A DNA stretch of 64,000 nucleotides from Spirosoma terrae (GCF_010435915.1 NZ_JAAFZH010000005.1:372001-436000); one strand, 5' to 3'; positions 1 through 8,708 are shown, numbered from the stretch's first letter. Numbers and translations are program-made. Notes: generated by a model from the letters alone, not told the origin.

Positions 1-384
1 GGTGCTCGTGATCTGGAAAATGGTACGGTCGAAATTGCCCGGCGCGATCTGAAAACCAAAGAAACAGTGCCGTTCGATGGGCTGACTGAACGTATCCAGA
101 ATCTGCTGGACGATATTCAGCAAACGATTTATAATAAAGCGCTCAAATTCCGGCAGGAAAACACCTTTAAAGTCGATACGTTCGAGGAGTTTCAGGAGCA
201 AATTGAAAAAGGTGGTTTCCTGCTCGCTCACTGGGATGGTACGGCGGAAACCGAAGAAGCGATCAAAGACGCAACTAAAGCCACCATCCGGTGTATTCCG
301 TTCGATCAGGAGCCGGAAGAAGGGGTAGATATCTACTCGGGCAAACCGTCGAAAGGCCGGGTCGTTTTCGCCAGAGCGTATTAG
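1..384 (+). CDS. proS: Prolyl-tRNA synthetase, C-terminal part (partial)
   Basis: The reading frame is open from the first base of the window and stops at 382-384, so only the last 127 residues are present. The fragment matches the C-terminal region of the archaeal/eukaryote-like prolyl-tRNA synthetase used by Bacteroidota: the stretch after the anticodon-binding domain, with FRQENTF, the [10 protein letters not shown] segment, and the diagnostic C-terminal tail ending in FARAY. The enzyme charges tRNA-Pro with proline in the cytoplasm. The zinc-binding cysteines of some family members are reduced here to a single Cys (in [10 protein letters not shown]). A hairpin terminator follows at 420-467. 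Confidence 0.93.
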   Translation, partial: GARDLENGTVEIARRDLKTKETVPFDGLTERIQNLLDDIQQTIYNKALKFRQENTFKVDTFEEFQEQIEKGGFLLAHWDGTAETEEAIKDATKATIRCIPFDQEPEEGVDIYSGKPSKGRVVFARAY

Positions 385-419
385 TCTCTCTTAACAAGGG
401 CTCCTGTTAGCCTAAAATG

Positions 420-467
420 GTACTGCCGTTATTACTGTTATTGTCTGAGCAGTAGTAACGGCAGTAC
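420..467. terminator. Bidirectional hairpin between proS and the convergent gene
   Basis: Arms 420-437 and 450-467 are 18 bp with one G-T-compatible mismatch and a 12-nt loop. The hairpin lies between the convergent ends of proS (384) and the minus-strand gene ending at 501, so it probably terminates both transcripts. Confidence 0.75.
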
Positions 468-500
468 GTTTTAAGTCAACAGAGAGTTTGTAGTCGTATG

Positions 501-1046
501 TCAGGCAGGATCAGAAAGGGGCTGACGGATCGTCAGTTTCTGCTCTTGTGTGCGGTGTAAATACCAGCTAACAACTGCATACGTCAGACCGGACAAGCCA
601 ATGAGCCATACCGCTCCCCAGGGACTTAAGTAGGACCAGGTCCGCCGGCTAATTCCATCCATCATCGCCATCAGCATCATGCATAAACTGAGGGCCATAA
701 TAAACGCGTTACGTAGCGTAATCCGGTAAGCACGCCGTAGATCATAGGCCCCGTAGGCTTTGTTTCTGAATTCGAACACAATATCGTCCAGACTAGCCTG
801 CCGAAGCTGATCGTCGGTCATGGCCAGCTCGGTTTGATAATGATCACGCAGATGACGTACTGCCGTTACGTTGGCCTGGTCAAGAACGGCCTGCATAGCT
901 GATTCGAAAGGCAGGCCAATCCACATATAATACTCTACATCACAGGCCAGATGATCCAGTAGTTCGTCGACCAGCGCATCGTTTGAGCCACTATGGATCA
1001 GGTGTTTATGCAACATCGCTACTTGTTGCGGACTGAGTTTTTCCAT
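501..1046 (-). CDS. Small membrane protein with HAAS-like N-terminus and TonB-N-terminus-like motif
   Basis: A 181-residue protein of unknown function. Residues 1-60 are helical with an ELLDHL...E..m..G.p...A pattern like the HAAS/permease-prefix domains that often accompany PadR regulators. Residues about 85-110 contain the string DIVFEFRNKAYGAYDLRR, which closely resembles the cytoplasmic N-terminal motif that precedes the transmembrane helix in Bacteroidota TonB-family proteins. Two hydrophobic segments follow (about 112-128 and 141-162). No periplasmic TonB C-terminal domain is present. It lies 43 bp downstream of a PadR gene in the same direction and is probably co-transcribed and regulated by it. 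The fold and function are inference. Confidence 0.8.
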   Translation of the reverse strand: MEKLSPQQVAMLHKHLIHSGSNDALVDELLDHLACDVEYYMWIGLPFESAMQAVLDQANVTAVRHLRDHYQTELAMTDDQLRQASLDDIVFEFRNKAYGAYDLRRAYRITLRNAFIMALSLCMMLMAMMDGISRRTWSYLSPWGAVWLIGLSGLTYAVVSWYLHRTQEQKLTIRQPLSDPA

Positions 1047-1089
1047 AACTCCGACTGTGTTTTGTTGGTTGAGTTGATTTAGGAATAAA

Positions 1090-1473
1090 TTAATGACCAG
1101 TTGCTAACTGGGGTGGGGTTAGCAACAGCGTACGCATCGCTTCCATAAAGCGTTCGAAATCAGACACTTTTTGTTCGGCGGCTTTATTGCCCGTTGGCGT
1201 CAGGGAATAGTATTTACGAAGCCGTCCGTCTACTTCTTCGGTTTCGGTTATGAGTAGTCCTTCCTGCTCTAACTTATGAAGTACGGGATACAGAGCCCCG
1301 AACGATAAAGTGATTTCGCCTTTGGTTCGCTCCTTAACGGCCTGCGTAATCTCATAGCCGTACATTCGCCCTGGTCGCGACTTGGCTTCTCCCGTTGCTG
1401 GTTGTTCGGCGAGTAGTTTTAAAACGATCGTTTTCAACGTCCCTCGTAAAAATTCATTGCTCGACGTATCCAT
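1090..1473 (-). CDS. PadR family transcriptional regulator
   Basis: 127 residues with the PadR winged-helix core: LRGTLKTIVLKLLAE helix 1, YGYEITQAVKERT, the recognition-helix region LSFGALYPVLHKLEQEGLL, and the wing VDGRLRKYYSLTPTG. A short C-terminal helix provides dimerisation. PadR proteins usually repress a neighbouring membrane-protein or transporter gene; here the partner is the small membrane protein 43 bp downstream. A short inverted pair GATAC (1474-1478) and GTATC (1488-1492) sits directly upstream of the start codon and could be an autoregulatory operator, but it is too short to be sure. Confidence 0.9.
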   Translation of the reverse strand: MDTSSNEFLRGTLKTIVLKLLAEQPATGEAKSRPGRMYGYEITQAVKERTKGEITLSFGALYPVLHKLEQEGLLITETEEVDGRLRKYYSLTPTGNKAAEQKVSDFERFMEAMRTLLLTPPQLATGH

Positions 1474-1639
1474 GATACAAAAATTGGGTATCGTAAAATT
1501 TTCTGTAAATTATATGTAAGATTCCGATATATGCAACTGGCAGCAGATGAATTTCTAAAAAACTCATTCACCTTTTTCAGTCAGCTGAACAAAACCAGGC
1601 AAACTCCTTGTTCGACAGATATAAAATAACGATCTAGAT

Positions 1640-2266
1640 ATGACGGGTGAAGTCAATCCATTTATTACGCCTGAGCTTATACAATCGGCGCTAACCTACC
1701 ATCAATACGTTACGTTGTCGAACGAACTGCTGGCTCAGGCACGCACTACATCAGAAGCGCCTAACTACAATACGCCCGAAATTCTGGGATATGCCAAGTT
1801 AAATCTGCACCGCATGAACCGCCTTGATAAGCTAACGGCGATTAATCCGGCTCTTAAAACGGCTCTAAGTCAACTTTCGGAACCCTGGATATGGCTGGTG
1901 CTGACTGAATCCTGGTGTGGTGATGCGGCTCAATCGATTCCCGTTATGCACCACATTGCCGAAGAAGCTGGTAACATAACGATCCGTTTTCTGCTGCGGG
2001 ATAAAAACCCGGAGGTCATGAATGGTTATCTGACAAACGGCGGTAAGTCGATTCCTAAACTGATCTGTTTGCGGGCCTCTGATCTGGTTGAACTAGGTAC
2101 ATGGGGCCCACGACCGGCTGAGCTGCAAACCCTATTCTGGGAGTGGAATGCCCTGAAACGGCCATTCCCGGAAGTAGCCGAAGATCTCCAGCGGTGGTAC
2201 AATAACGACCGTACCGAGTCGATTCAGCGTGAATTGCTGGAATTGATTAAGGAGTGGAACCATTAG
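1640..2266 (+). CDS. Thioredoxin-like family protein (Thioredoxin_9 type)
   Basis: 208 residues with no signal peptide, so cytoplasmic. The central part reads WLVLTESWCGDAAQSIPVM, a thioredoxin-fold beta strand followed by the active-site helix in which only the first cysteine of CxxC is kept (Cys-Gly-Asp-Ala). Later come IRFLLRDKNPEVM and the cis-proline region GGKSIPKLICL. This is the Thioredoxin_9 family seen in Bacteroidota and Firmicutes; its reaction is not well defined, and with one active-site Cys a monothiol or bacilliredoxin-like role is possible. The end overlaps the stop of the convergent gene by 4 bp. Confidence 0.85.
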   Translation: MTGEVNPFITPELIQSALTYHQYVTLSNELLAQARTTSEAPNYNTPEILGYAKLNLHRMNRLDKLTAINPALKTALSQLSEPWIWLVLTESWCGDAAQSIPVMHHIAEEAGNITIRFLLRDKNPEVMNGYLTNGGKSIPKLICLRASDLVELGTWGPRPAELQTLFWEWNALKRPFPEVAEDLQRWYNNDRTESIQRELLELIKEWNH

Positions 2267-4488
2267 CGTGTTCTTATGTCAAGGCGGGCAGTATCATCCT
2301 CCCCATTATCATAACCATTGCCTGGTGTTGAGTCAGTATCAGCCCGACTGGCAGTGATAATCTGAGCCTGATTGATTAGTCGACCACTTCCAGTAACTCG
2401 CGCCTGGAACGTAGTAAAGGCTTTTGCACCAGCTGAAATAGCTCCAAGTTGGCTGGTTAAGACTTGGGCATTGACCGACCAGTTCATACCTGACTCAAAG
2501 GTCATTCCAGTGGGTAGTATATGCTCAATGGTGGCGAAGGAAACAGCCTGCCCTCCTGAATTAGTGACAAGAATCGTAAATGAAACAATGTCATTGAGGG
2601 AGAGAGATAGCTTGTTCGCTATCAACTGTAGACTTAAGTCTGCTTTTGTTGGATCGGGTTGTGGCTGATTGGAGGCCACTGGTGGGAGAGGTTGTTGATT
2701 CGGATTTGGCGATACAAAAAAAGCAGAGCCATTATCTCCGGTTCGAAAAATTAGTCGGCTGGCGTCGTCTTGCCCATCTGCTGTTCCGCTGCCTGGCTGG
2801 GAATCGGGATCAGGGGTGTTACAAGCCAACAACTGGGCCTCATTTTGGAAGGTACCTGACTGTTGGGGAACGATTTGGTAAACAATATCAATCACTTGGT
2901 AAGGGTTTAACGATGCTATGGTTCCAGTCAGGACGTTGTTGTTATTGACTAAACCTCCACCAACATAAGCCATATGTTGAGGCAACCTGTTTTCAACCTG
3001 AATTTGTTGTGCTTCCGTTGGACCATCATTTCTGACGGTTAACGTAACCGTTATCGGCTGATTGATCGTAGCGATGAGTGCTGACGATTTCATGGATAAG
3101 CTGATGTCTGCAAGGACCGTTGGGCGGGGTTTGAATGTAAGCTTCCAGATAGCCTGACGGCCTTCTTCAATGACATAAAACGTATTGCCAATACGCTCTG
3201 CATCGGTTGGAGACATAAAGCCATCGACAACTTTGGTTGTTTGGGCTGTGTAATTGGTAGTAGCAGGGTCATACTGAAGTTTGATGTGCAGTAAATCTTC
3301 TCCAGATTCTTCGGCAAACAAATAGCCACCCCGTATACCGCCACTTCCCGAGTAACTAAGGACGAAGGCGTCGCCAGTAAAATCGGCCAGACTGTTGTCG
3401 GTGTCAAAAACCAATCCTAGTGGCGAACGGTGGCCTGTGAAGGTGGTAAGTAAATTGGCTTTCAATACCTGACCGGAGTTTGGATCACGTAGGTAAGTTG
3501 CGTCCGGGCCAATATTTCGAATCGGCTGGGTTACCACGAGATTGGCTGGACGAGCAGGAAAGGCTGGGTCATTATAAAACTTTTGGCGTTGCTCGGCAGG
3601 CATAGACGCCGGTAATAATTTGTCCTGGTTAGGATCGTAGCCAGGGAACTGCTGAGGAGTTTGATTACCGCCCATCTCCCAGGGAAACCCGTAGTGATGA
3701 CCTGCCCGTAGCCAGTTCATTTCTTCGGGATCATCGCGATCTCCGGAATTCTCTACACCAAATAGTCTACCCTGACTGTCCAGGGCAAGGTCAAATTCAT
3801 TACGTACACCCCGGCAAAATACGTAACCAGACTGGTTAAGAGCGGCCAGATTATTGGGTAAATAAATCGTTGACGGAGGATTCAACGGGAGTTTAAAAAT
3901 CGTTGCGGTTAATGGAACCTCGCGCGTATTTGGGTATAATCCGCCAGTATCCTCAACTTCTCCATGATCTGTTCTCGAACCGCTGCTAATATATACTGAA
4001 TCCTTATTGGGGCTTATGCATACCGCACTAAAGGCGTGATCATACTGGGTTACTGATGATGGGTAAGGTTCCGTCTGCATGAGCCTTTCCCAGTGCCAGC
4101 TGCCGTTCGGTTGGCGAGTTCCTTTTACAACCAGGCCATACCCCCGTTGACCTGATTGCTTGAAATTTCCGGCCAATACCATTACACCGTTGGCGAATGC
4201 CATTCCCTGCATATAATTAATTCCATGATCAATGGCTGACCCTATAAGAACATCATACGGCTGCCCACTGTCTGGCTGCTCTATTCGAAAGAGATCGCCT
4301 GTATAGGCGTTGTAAAACAGGGTTTGGGTCGTTTCGTCATACGCTAGCCTAACTCCACGGACTTGCGTATTCATAAACTTTTCGACCGTAATGTTGGGAT
4401 GTAACGAACGAGGGAGTTGAGCCTGGGCAGTTAAAACATGCAGAACTGTAGAAATGGTAATAAACAACCACATGTATTTGTAGTTCAT
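2263..4488 (-). CDS. Secreted GSDH-type beta-propeller protein with two DUF11 repeats
   Basis: About 741 residues from the Met at 4488, chosen because it begins a clear Sec signal peptide (MNYKYMWLFITI...AQAQ); the reading frame is open to 4551 but the extra residues do not look like a signal. Residues about 25-460 form a glucose/sorbosone dehydrogenase-like propeller: GVRNEFDLALDSQGRLFGVE, then GDRDDPEEMNWL and HHYGFPWEMGG match the family calcium/PQQ-site region. Two DUF11 beta-sandwich repeats follow (DISLSMKSS... and ADLSLQLIA...), each with VRNDGP or VTNSGG and LP..M.Y/F motifs, typical of cell-surface adhesive stalks. A sugar oxidation role is possible but the substrate is unknown. Confidence 0.85.
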   Translation of the reverse strand: MNYKYMWLFITISTVLHVLTAQAQLPRSLHPNITVEKFMNTQVRGVRLAYDETTQTLFYNAYTGDLFRIEQPDSGQPYDVLIGSAIDHGINYMQGMAFANGVMVLAGNFKQSGQRGYGLVVKGTRQPNGSWHWERLMQTEPYPSSVTQYDHAFSAVCISPNKDSVYISSGSRTDHGEVEDTGGLYPNTREVPLTATIFKLPLNPPSTIYLPNNLAALNQSGYVFCRGVRNEFDLALDSQGRLFGVENSGDRDDPEEMNWLRAGHHYGFPWEMGGNQTPQQFPGYDPNQDKLLPASMPAEQRQKFYNDPAFPARPANLVVTQPIRNIGPDATYLRDPNSGQVLKANLLTTFTGHRSPLGLVFDTDNSLADFTGDAFVLSYSGSGGIRGGYLFAEESGEDLLHIKLQYDPATTNYTAQTTKVVDGFMSPTDAERIGNTFYVIEEGRQAIWKLTFKPRPTVLADISLSMKSSALIATINQPITVTLTVRNDGPTEAQQIQVENRLPQHMAYVGGGLVNNNNVLTGTIASLNPYQVIDIVYQIVPQQSGTFQNEAQLLACNTPDPDSQPGSGTADGQDDASRLIFRTGDNGSAFFVSPNPNQQPLPPVASNQPQPDPTKADLSLQLIANKLSLSLNDIVSFTILVTNSGGQAVSFATIEHILPTGMTFESGMNWSVNAQVLTSQLGAISAGAKAFTTFQARVTGSGRLINQAQIITASRADTDSTPGNGYDNGEDDTARLDIRTR

Positions 4489-4637
4489 CACAAATAAGAA
4501 GACTTGATTTGCAATGAATAAGAGCCTATCCAAAAAGGTGAATGTCAGCAAGTCTTTTCAAAAAATACGCTTACTACGGAACCCTTCACTATAGTTCTGT
4601 ACTTTTGAGGGAGTATTCACTTAACATTAGTGTTTTT

Positions 4638-5069
4638 ATGGCACAGGCAAAATCCGGCGATACCGTTCAAGTACATTATACAGGTACGCTGACCGACGGA
4701 ACCGTATTTGATTCGTCAGTAGGACGTACTCCTCTGGAGTTTACGGTTGGAAGCGGACAGGTTATTAAAGGCTTTGACGAAGGCGTAGCTGGTATGAACC
4801 AGGGCGAAAAGAAAACCATCAATATTCCGGTGGAAGACGCGTATGGCCCAGCTAACGAAGAAATGATATTTACGTTGAACCGTTCTGAAATTCCAGACGA
4901 TATTCCGCTCGAACTAGGAATGACTCTCAATATGCATGAAGATGGTAATCCACGACCCATTCCGGTTATCGTTCGCGATCTGACCGATGCGACCGTAACG
5001 CTGGATGCCAACCATCCGCTGGCTGGCCAGGAGCTGGTGTTTGAAGTGGAATTAGTTGGGGTGAAATAA
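4638..5069 (+). CDS. FKBP-type peptidyl-prolyl isomerase, SlyD-like
   Basis: 143 residues from the Met at 4638. The open frame extends upstream to 4542, but the family N-terminus (GDTVQVHYTGTLTDGTVFDSS) begins just after 4638. The FKBP half carries VGSGQVIKGFDEGVAGM; the insert-in-flap chaperone domain follows (EDAYGPANEEMIFTLNRSEIP), and the FKBP strand returns at the end with HPLAGQELVFEVELV. The metal-binding histidine-rich tail of E. coli SlyD is absent. It catalyses cis-trans isomerisation of prolyl bonds and assists folding, probably in the cytoplasm because there is no signal peptide. Confidence 0.93.
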   Translation: MAQAKSGDTVQVHYTGTLTDGTVFDSSVGRTPLEFTVGSGQVIKGFDEGVAGMNQGEKKTINIPVEDAYGPANEEMIFTLNRSEIPDDIPLELGMTLNMHEDGNPRPIPVIVRDLTDATVTLDANHPLAGQELVFEVELVGVK

Positions 5070-5095
5070 TCGTTCGGTTCTATCCGTAGATTAAC

Positions 5096-5142
5096 AATGG
5101 TCAATACGTAGTGTGTCATGTGCATACTACGTATTGACCATT
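5096..5142. terminator. Bidirectional hairpin terminator containing the ACGTAG word
   Basis: Perfect 17-bp arms at 5096-5112 and 5126-5142 with a 13-nt loop lie between the convergent FKBP gene (ends 5069) and the minus-strand gene ending at 5155. Both arms contain TACGTA. Confidence 0.8.
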
Positions 5143-5154
5143 ATCTGTTTAGGG

Positions 5155-5562
5155 CTACTCATCTTCCTGGTCAAGAATCAGTAGCTCACCTAGTTCACGT
5201 AGCGCCGTTTGAATGCCACGGAGATTGGCTCTGGCCACGTACGCTGCCAGCGCCACGGTTATGGCGCCTACGTTGATGGCAACCGTTACGTTCTGAATGT
5301 GTTGTAAACCTGCTTTGGCCATGTCGGTTGCCTGCAGAATGGTCGTTGCCATGTCGGCTACGTTGGCAAACGCAGGTCGGACGGCTAATGTCTGGAGGTC
5401 CTGAGCCCGATTCAGTAAGCTGGTCTGGTAGGCGTTCAGGTCCAATTGCTGTTCATAGGTAAAGTCAGACCAGTGACTAACCTGAAATTCGTTCAGGGCG
5501 CGCGCCATCAACCGGTAGCCGTTCGCAATACTGACGATTTGTTCAGGGGTGAAGTCTTCCAT
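5155..5562 (-). CDS. Hypothetical protein, 135 residues
   Basis: I do not recognise the family. The protein is mostly helical, starts MEDFTPEQIVSIANGYRLMA, and has one moderately hydrophobic stretch (about residues 92-110: VAINVGAITVALAAYVARA) that may be a membrane helix or a buried amphipathic helix. It overlaps the 3' end of the upstream lipoprotein gene by 20 bp in a different frame, which argues for co-transcription and translational coupling. No signal peptide is visible. Confidence 0.7.
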   Translation of the reverse strand: MEDFTPEQIVSIANGYRLMARALNEFQVSHWSDFTYEQQLDLNAYQTSLLNRAQDLQTLAVRPAFANVADMATTILQATDMAKAGLQHIQNVTVAINVGAITVALAAYVARANLRGIQTALRELGELLILDQEDE

Positions 5563-6445
5563 AAACGGGAGTAAGTTGCTCCAGGTCGCCCCGGAGTTGT
5601 TCTAATGTACTTATATACGCGCCAATGCCTGCCAATGATGCTTTGCTGTTCCATGTAGTCCGGTTCTGATAGAGCTCATCATAACCAGAACGTACTGTTT
5701 TCAGCGTTTTTATGTGCGTCAGAACAGATAGTCTTTGTTGCTCAATGGTTTTGGCTGTCTGGAGCCATTGCCGGGCTAAATCTCGCTTTTGACTATAGGT
5801 TAATGATCTATCCTGAATCAGTATATTTTTGTAATGGCCGTATTGTTGTTCGCGGCTGATATCGACTACGTCGGCAAGTCGTTCATACGCAAACGCCAGT
5901 ACCGCAATCATCTGTTGGACATCCTGATGACTTTGCTCCAGGATGTTTTTCAGCTTTTTACGGCGATACGTTCCTGTTGCCAGACTACCCACCAGATTGG
6001 CTACCCGATTGAAAGCCGCAGTTTCGGCAGTCGTTAGTTTGACGGCTGATCCCTGAAGAAAACTATCAAACGATTTTGACTGGAGCCGAACCGGAACAAA
6101 CGAGCTACTTGTGTTAGATAGCGCATCAAGCGCCTGGAAATAATTGATCAGCAACAAACTGCCAGCATTCGTGAGACTATCGGCTAGTTGGTATGCCCGC
6201 AAAGAATCGTGCCGAATTCGTGCCGCAAAATCAATTCCAATGAGTGGAATTTGGTTGAACGGGTGAAGCGCGAGCGAGTCATCCTGAACCCTTTCCTGAT
6301 AAATGCCGGTAAACGTGACGGGTAGTGTTTTGTGCTGTTTTAAACTACCAATCGTTGATTTACTGAACGTATTAACGGTTTTTAATGAGACACAACTGCT
6401 TAGCCATACCAGAGAAGCTACGATGTATAGATAAATTCGATTCAT
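5543..6445 (-). CDS. Putative lipoprotein of unknown function
   Basis: 300 residues from the Met at 6445, chosen because it starts a lipoprotein signal (MNRIYLYIVASLVWLSSC, lipobox LSSC with Cys18); the open frame runs further upstream without signal character and would overlap uvsE. The mature protein is predicted to be mostly alpha-helical with long heptad-rich stretches (about residues 165-285). No catalytic motif is recognised. It heads a two-gene unit with the 135-residue protein that overlaps its 3' end, so the two probably work together at the envelope. Confidence 0.75.
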   Translation of the reverse strand: MNRIYLYIVASLVWLSSCVSLKTVNTFSKSTIGSLKQHKTLPVTFTGIYQERVQDDSLALHPFNQIPLIGIDFAARIRHDSLRAYQLADSLTNAGSLLLINYFQALDALSNTSSSFVPVRLQSKSFDSFLQGSAVKLTTAETAAFNRVANLVGSLATGTYRRKKLKNILEQSHQDVQQMIAVLAFAYERLADVVDISREQQYGHYKNILIQDRSLTYSQKRDLARQWLQTAKTIEQQRLSVLTHIKTLKTVRSGYDELYQNRTTWNSKASLAGIGAYISTLEQLRGDLEQLTPVYGRLHP

Positions 6446-6570
6446 ACAAGGAAAGTCGGTGGTGCTGTTAAGATAAGCAGTTATAAACCGATCGCTATAC
6501 GCTGGTGCCGACTTTTGAACGAACGGTAGATACTGGCAAACAAGAGTACCTATTTTGAGTTTGATGCGGT

Positions 6571-7479
6571 ATGGATTCGACACCGCTACATATCGGCTAT
6601 GCTTGTATCAACCTCAGTTTGCAGGCCAATAAAATCACGACGAACCGGGGAATGGTTAAAAAAACGTTCACCGAGAAGGGGATAGCTTATGCCTCTGAAC
6701 TGGCTCTAAAAAATGTTCGGGACTTATTGACAATCGTAGACTGGAACCTTGAACATGGTTTCCAACTGTTCCGAATTTCGTCTGATCTGTTTCCCTGGGC
6801 CTCAGAATACAGGATTGCTACGTTGCCCGACTTTGCAGAAATACGAGAGACACTCGAAGAAATTGGCGCACGACCCATTCGGCTAACCATGCATCCGGGG
6901 CCGTTCAATCATTTGGCGGGCCAGGGGAAGGTACTGGAAAACACCATTAAAGATCTGGAATACCAATCGGACGTATTTGATTTGATGGGCCTGAAGCCAT
7001 CGCACTGGAATAAAATTAACATTCATGCGGGTGGCACTTACGGAGACAAAGCGGCAACGTTAGCGCGATTTGCCAAAAATTTTTCACTTCTCTCCGAGAA
7101 TCTTAGGGCCCGACTAACCGTTGAAAATGACGACCGGCCAAGTCTGTATACGGTTACTGATTTGGTGTCGCTGTATGAAGCGATCGGTACACCAATTGTC
7201 TTCGACTATTTTCATCACTCCTTAAATCCCGGAAGCCAAACCGAAGAGGAAGCTTTTCTGACGGCCTATAACACCTGGGATGTGCGTCCTGTTTTTCACT
7301 ACTCGGATTCGCGTCAGGAATACGAAGATCCCAAGGCAAGGCGCGAGGCCCATGCCGATTGGCTCTATTCGGCGGTCAATACGTATGGCAGGGAAGTGGA
7401 TATTGTGTTTGAATCCAAAATGAAAGAACTGTCTATTTTACGATTGCGGGGAGAAACCATAGAAGTAGTGCCAAAATAA
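6571..7479 (+). CDS. uvsE: UV DNA damage endonuclease UvsE (UVDE)
   Basis: 302 residues covering the full UVDE TIM-barrel. Family landmarks are GYACINLSL near the N-terminus, FRISSDLFPWAS, RLTMHPGPFNHL (metal-ligand His), INIHAGGTYGDK, LTVENDDRPSLYT (Glu ligand), IVFDYFHHSLNPG and VFHYSDSRQEYEDP. The enzyme nicks DNA 5' of UV photoproducts and other distorting lesions and starts an alternative excision repair pathway. It is divergently oriented from the lipoprotein gene with a 125-bp gap and followed closely by a hairpin terminator, so it appears monocistronic. Confidence 0.95.
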   Translation: MDSTPLHIGYACINLSLQANKITTNRGMVKKTFTEKGIAYASELALKNVRDLLTIVDWNLEHGFQLFRISSDLFPWASEYRIATLPDFAEIRETLEEIGARPIRLTMHPGPFNHLAGQGKVLENTIKDLEYQSDVFDLMGLKPSHWNKINIHAGGTYGDKAATLARFAKNFSLLSENLRARLTVENDDRPSLYTVTDLVSLYEAIGTPIVFDYFHHSLNPGSQTEEEAFLTAYNTWDVRPVFHYSDSRQEYEDPKARREAHADWLYSAVNTYGREVDIVFESKMKELSILRLRGETIEVVPK

Positions 7480-7481
7480 AA

Positions 7482-7508
7482 GCCCGCTACGTACTAAACG
7501 TAGCGGGC
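7482..7508 (+). terminator. Hairpin terminator of uvsE
   Basis: Perfect 11-bp arms 7482-7492 and 7498-7508 with a 5-nt loop begin 2 bp after the uvsE stop codon. The arms read GCCCGCTACGT/ACGTAGCGGGC. No long T tract follows. Confidence 0.8.
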
Positions 7509-7589
7509 GGGGAGGAGTTGGGGGCGATCGACTTGTCCGAAAAATCAGATCGCTTGAGTTAATTAACGCGTAATCACTACGTTGTTACG

Positions 7590-8195
7590 TTAGTGTTTGA
7601 TATTGATTCTCGTCATGAATTGCTTTTGCGATGGACCAACCACGAATGTGTAGGCACCGTCTGGCAAAGCTGTCAGATCGAAACGCCGGGTTGATCCCTT
7701 GAACGTATCGGTTTGAACCAGTACATTCTGGGCATCGTAGATCGCTACGTTCGCTTCGTCTACGTTGTAGGCTGGCAGATTGATCTCAAATTTATTCTTG
7801 TCGTAAGCAGCAACGGTTGGCTCCATCACTTGCTGCATGTTACGTTCGTCGACGCTCAGTGCATTGCCTTTGATGGTCAGGCCCTGCGACATCCACCAGC
7901 TGTTGTTACCTGCCGTCAGAAAATACTGGCCATCGGGCAGACTGTTCAGGTTGAAAGACGTTGCTTTCTTCTGGTTTTTAGCAATCAATCCACGATACAG
8001 CAGATTGCCGTCGGCGTCGATAATTGCCACTTCAATCGGCGATGCCGTTTTTGTATGAAAACGTACTTTCTTTTGTTCGGACTTCTCAATTTTCACCCCA
8101 TAGGCTCCTGCACCATTGTCGGCGTTGGCAACTCCCATGCCAGCCAGACCCCATACTGAAAGTAGTACGGCAATTGATAAACGGAACTGTTTCAT
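7590..8195 (-). CDS. Secreted protein with two sorting-domain-like beta repeats
   Basis: 201 residues with a Sec signal peptide (MKQFRLSIAVLLSVWGLAGMGVANA). The mature part holds two related beta-rich units: one with VAIIDADGNLLYRG...LNSLPDGQYFLTAG and one with VAIYDAQNVLVQT...LTALPDGAYTFVVG. The LPDGxYxxxxG signature and strand pattern resemble T9SS type A sorting domains and DUF3244-like sandwiches, but here it makes up the whole protein. Likely periplasmic or surface-exposed. Function unknown; presence of type IX secretion in this organism cannot be judged from the window. Confidence 0.8.
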   Translation of the reverse strand: MKQFRLSIAVLLSVWGLAGMGVANADNGAGAYGVKIEKSEQKKVRFHTKTASPIEVAIIDADGNLLYRGLIAKNQKKATSFNLNSLPDGQYFLTAGNNSWWMSQGLTIKGNALSVDERNMQQVMEPTVAAYDKNKFEINLPAYNVDEANVAIYDAQNVLVQTDTFKGSTRRFDLTALPDGAYTFVVGPSQKQFMTRINIKH

Positions 8196-8223
8196 TTGGT
8201 TTGAAATTTTTGTTTTACCGTGA

Positions 8224-8255
8224 CAAAGGTGAAACGAGAAGCCTATTTAGCGCAA
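8224..8255 (-). promoter_or_regulatory. Bacteroidota-type promoter candidate for the secreted protein
   Basis: On the minus strand TTG (8255-8253) is followed after 21 nt by CACCTTTG (8231-8224), one base from the Bacteroidota -7 consensus TAnnTTTG. The element ends 28 bp upstream of the ATG at 8195. Supported only by motif match. Confidence 0.35.
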
Positions 8256-8435
8256 TAGGGGAAGGCCTGACGGACAGCCATTTATGAAAAAATCGTCTAA
8301 AAAGACAATTCATTCTGAGTAAATTAGGTTGATTATGGGAAAAGTACAATAAGTCCCTATTTATTGCGTATGATTTGTATTTTTCTAATAATTTTAAAAT
8401 TTAGGACTATCCAAACTCAGGCGATAAAAATTCAT

Positions 8436-8552
8436 ATGGAAAGTACAATTCTACAAAATGTGTACGCTTTAGGGACTTTGCAGGCAGTAAAACTAATGTG
8501 GCAAAAAATTCGCTTCAAAGGTCGAATTACTACGTTCATTCGCATAGAATAA
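8436..8552 (+). CDS. Possible 38-residue small protein
   Basis: In an otherwise empty 513-bp gap, an ATG at 8436 opens a frame of 38 codons that ends at 8552, exactly where a long hairpin (8548-8596) starts. The product would be basic and amphipathic (LQAVKLMWQKIRFKGRITTFIRIE at its end, shown here only as a trailing description of Lys/Arg and Ile/Phe alternation). The placement of stop codon and hairpin resembles a real transcription unit; no family is recognised and the frame could be chance. Confidence 0.3.
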   Translation: MESTILQNVYALGTLQAVKLMWQKIRFKGRITTFIRIE

Positions 8553-8596
8553 GGTCGGTCTGAATGGGCTATATAGCCATTCGATCCGACCTTATT
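8548..8596 (+). terminator. Long hairpin in the 8.2-8.7 kb gap
   Basis: Outer 11-bp arms AATAAGGTCGG (8548-8558) and CCGACCTTATT (8586-8596) enclose a second stem (GAATGG/CCATTC region) with one bulged base. It probably terminates a plus-strand transcript covering the possible small gene. Confidence 0.6.
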
Positions 8597-8637
8597 TAGA
8601 GATCAGGCAAGATTAAGTAGAGCACTGAAAATACATT

Positions 8638-8672
8638 AGGGCATTTTTTGTCAGCATGACAAAAAATGCCCT
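8638..8672 (-). terminator. Hairpin terminator of the bestrophin-like gene
   Basis: Perfect 16-bp arms 8638-8653 and 8657-8672 with a 3-nt loop; each arm includes a run of six A or T. It lies 37 bp past the stop codon of the minus-strand gene at 8709. Confidence 0.8.
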
Positions 8673-8708
8673 TGTATAGAATACTCGAAACTAGTTGTGC
8701 TTGGATAC

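Noticed and set aside
2372..2948. Plus-strand ORFs opposite the DUF11 protein
   Set aside because: Shadows of the secreted beta-propeller gene with no domain content.
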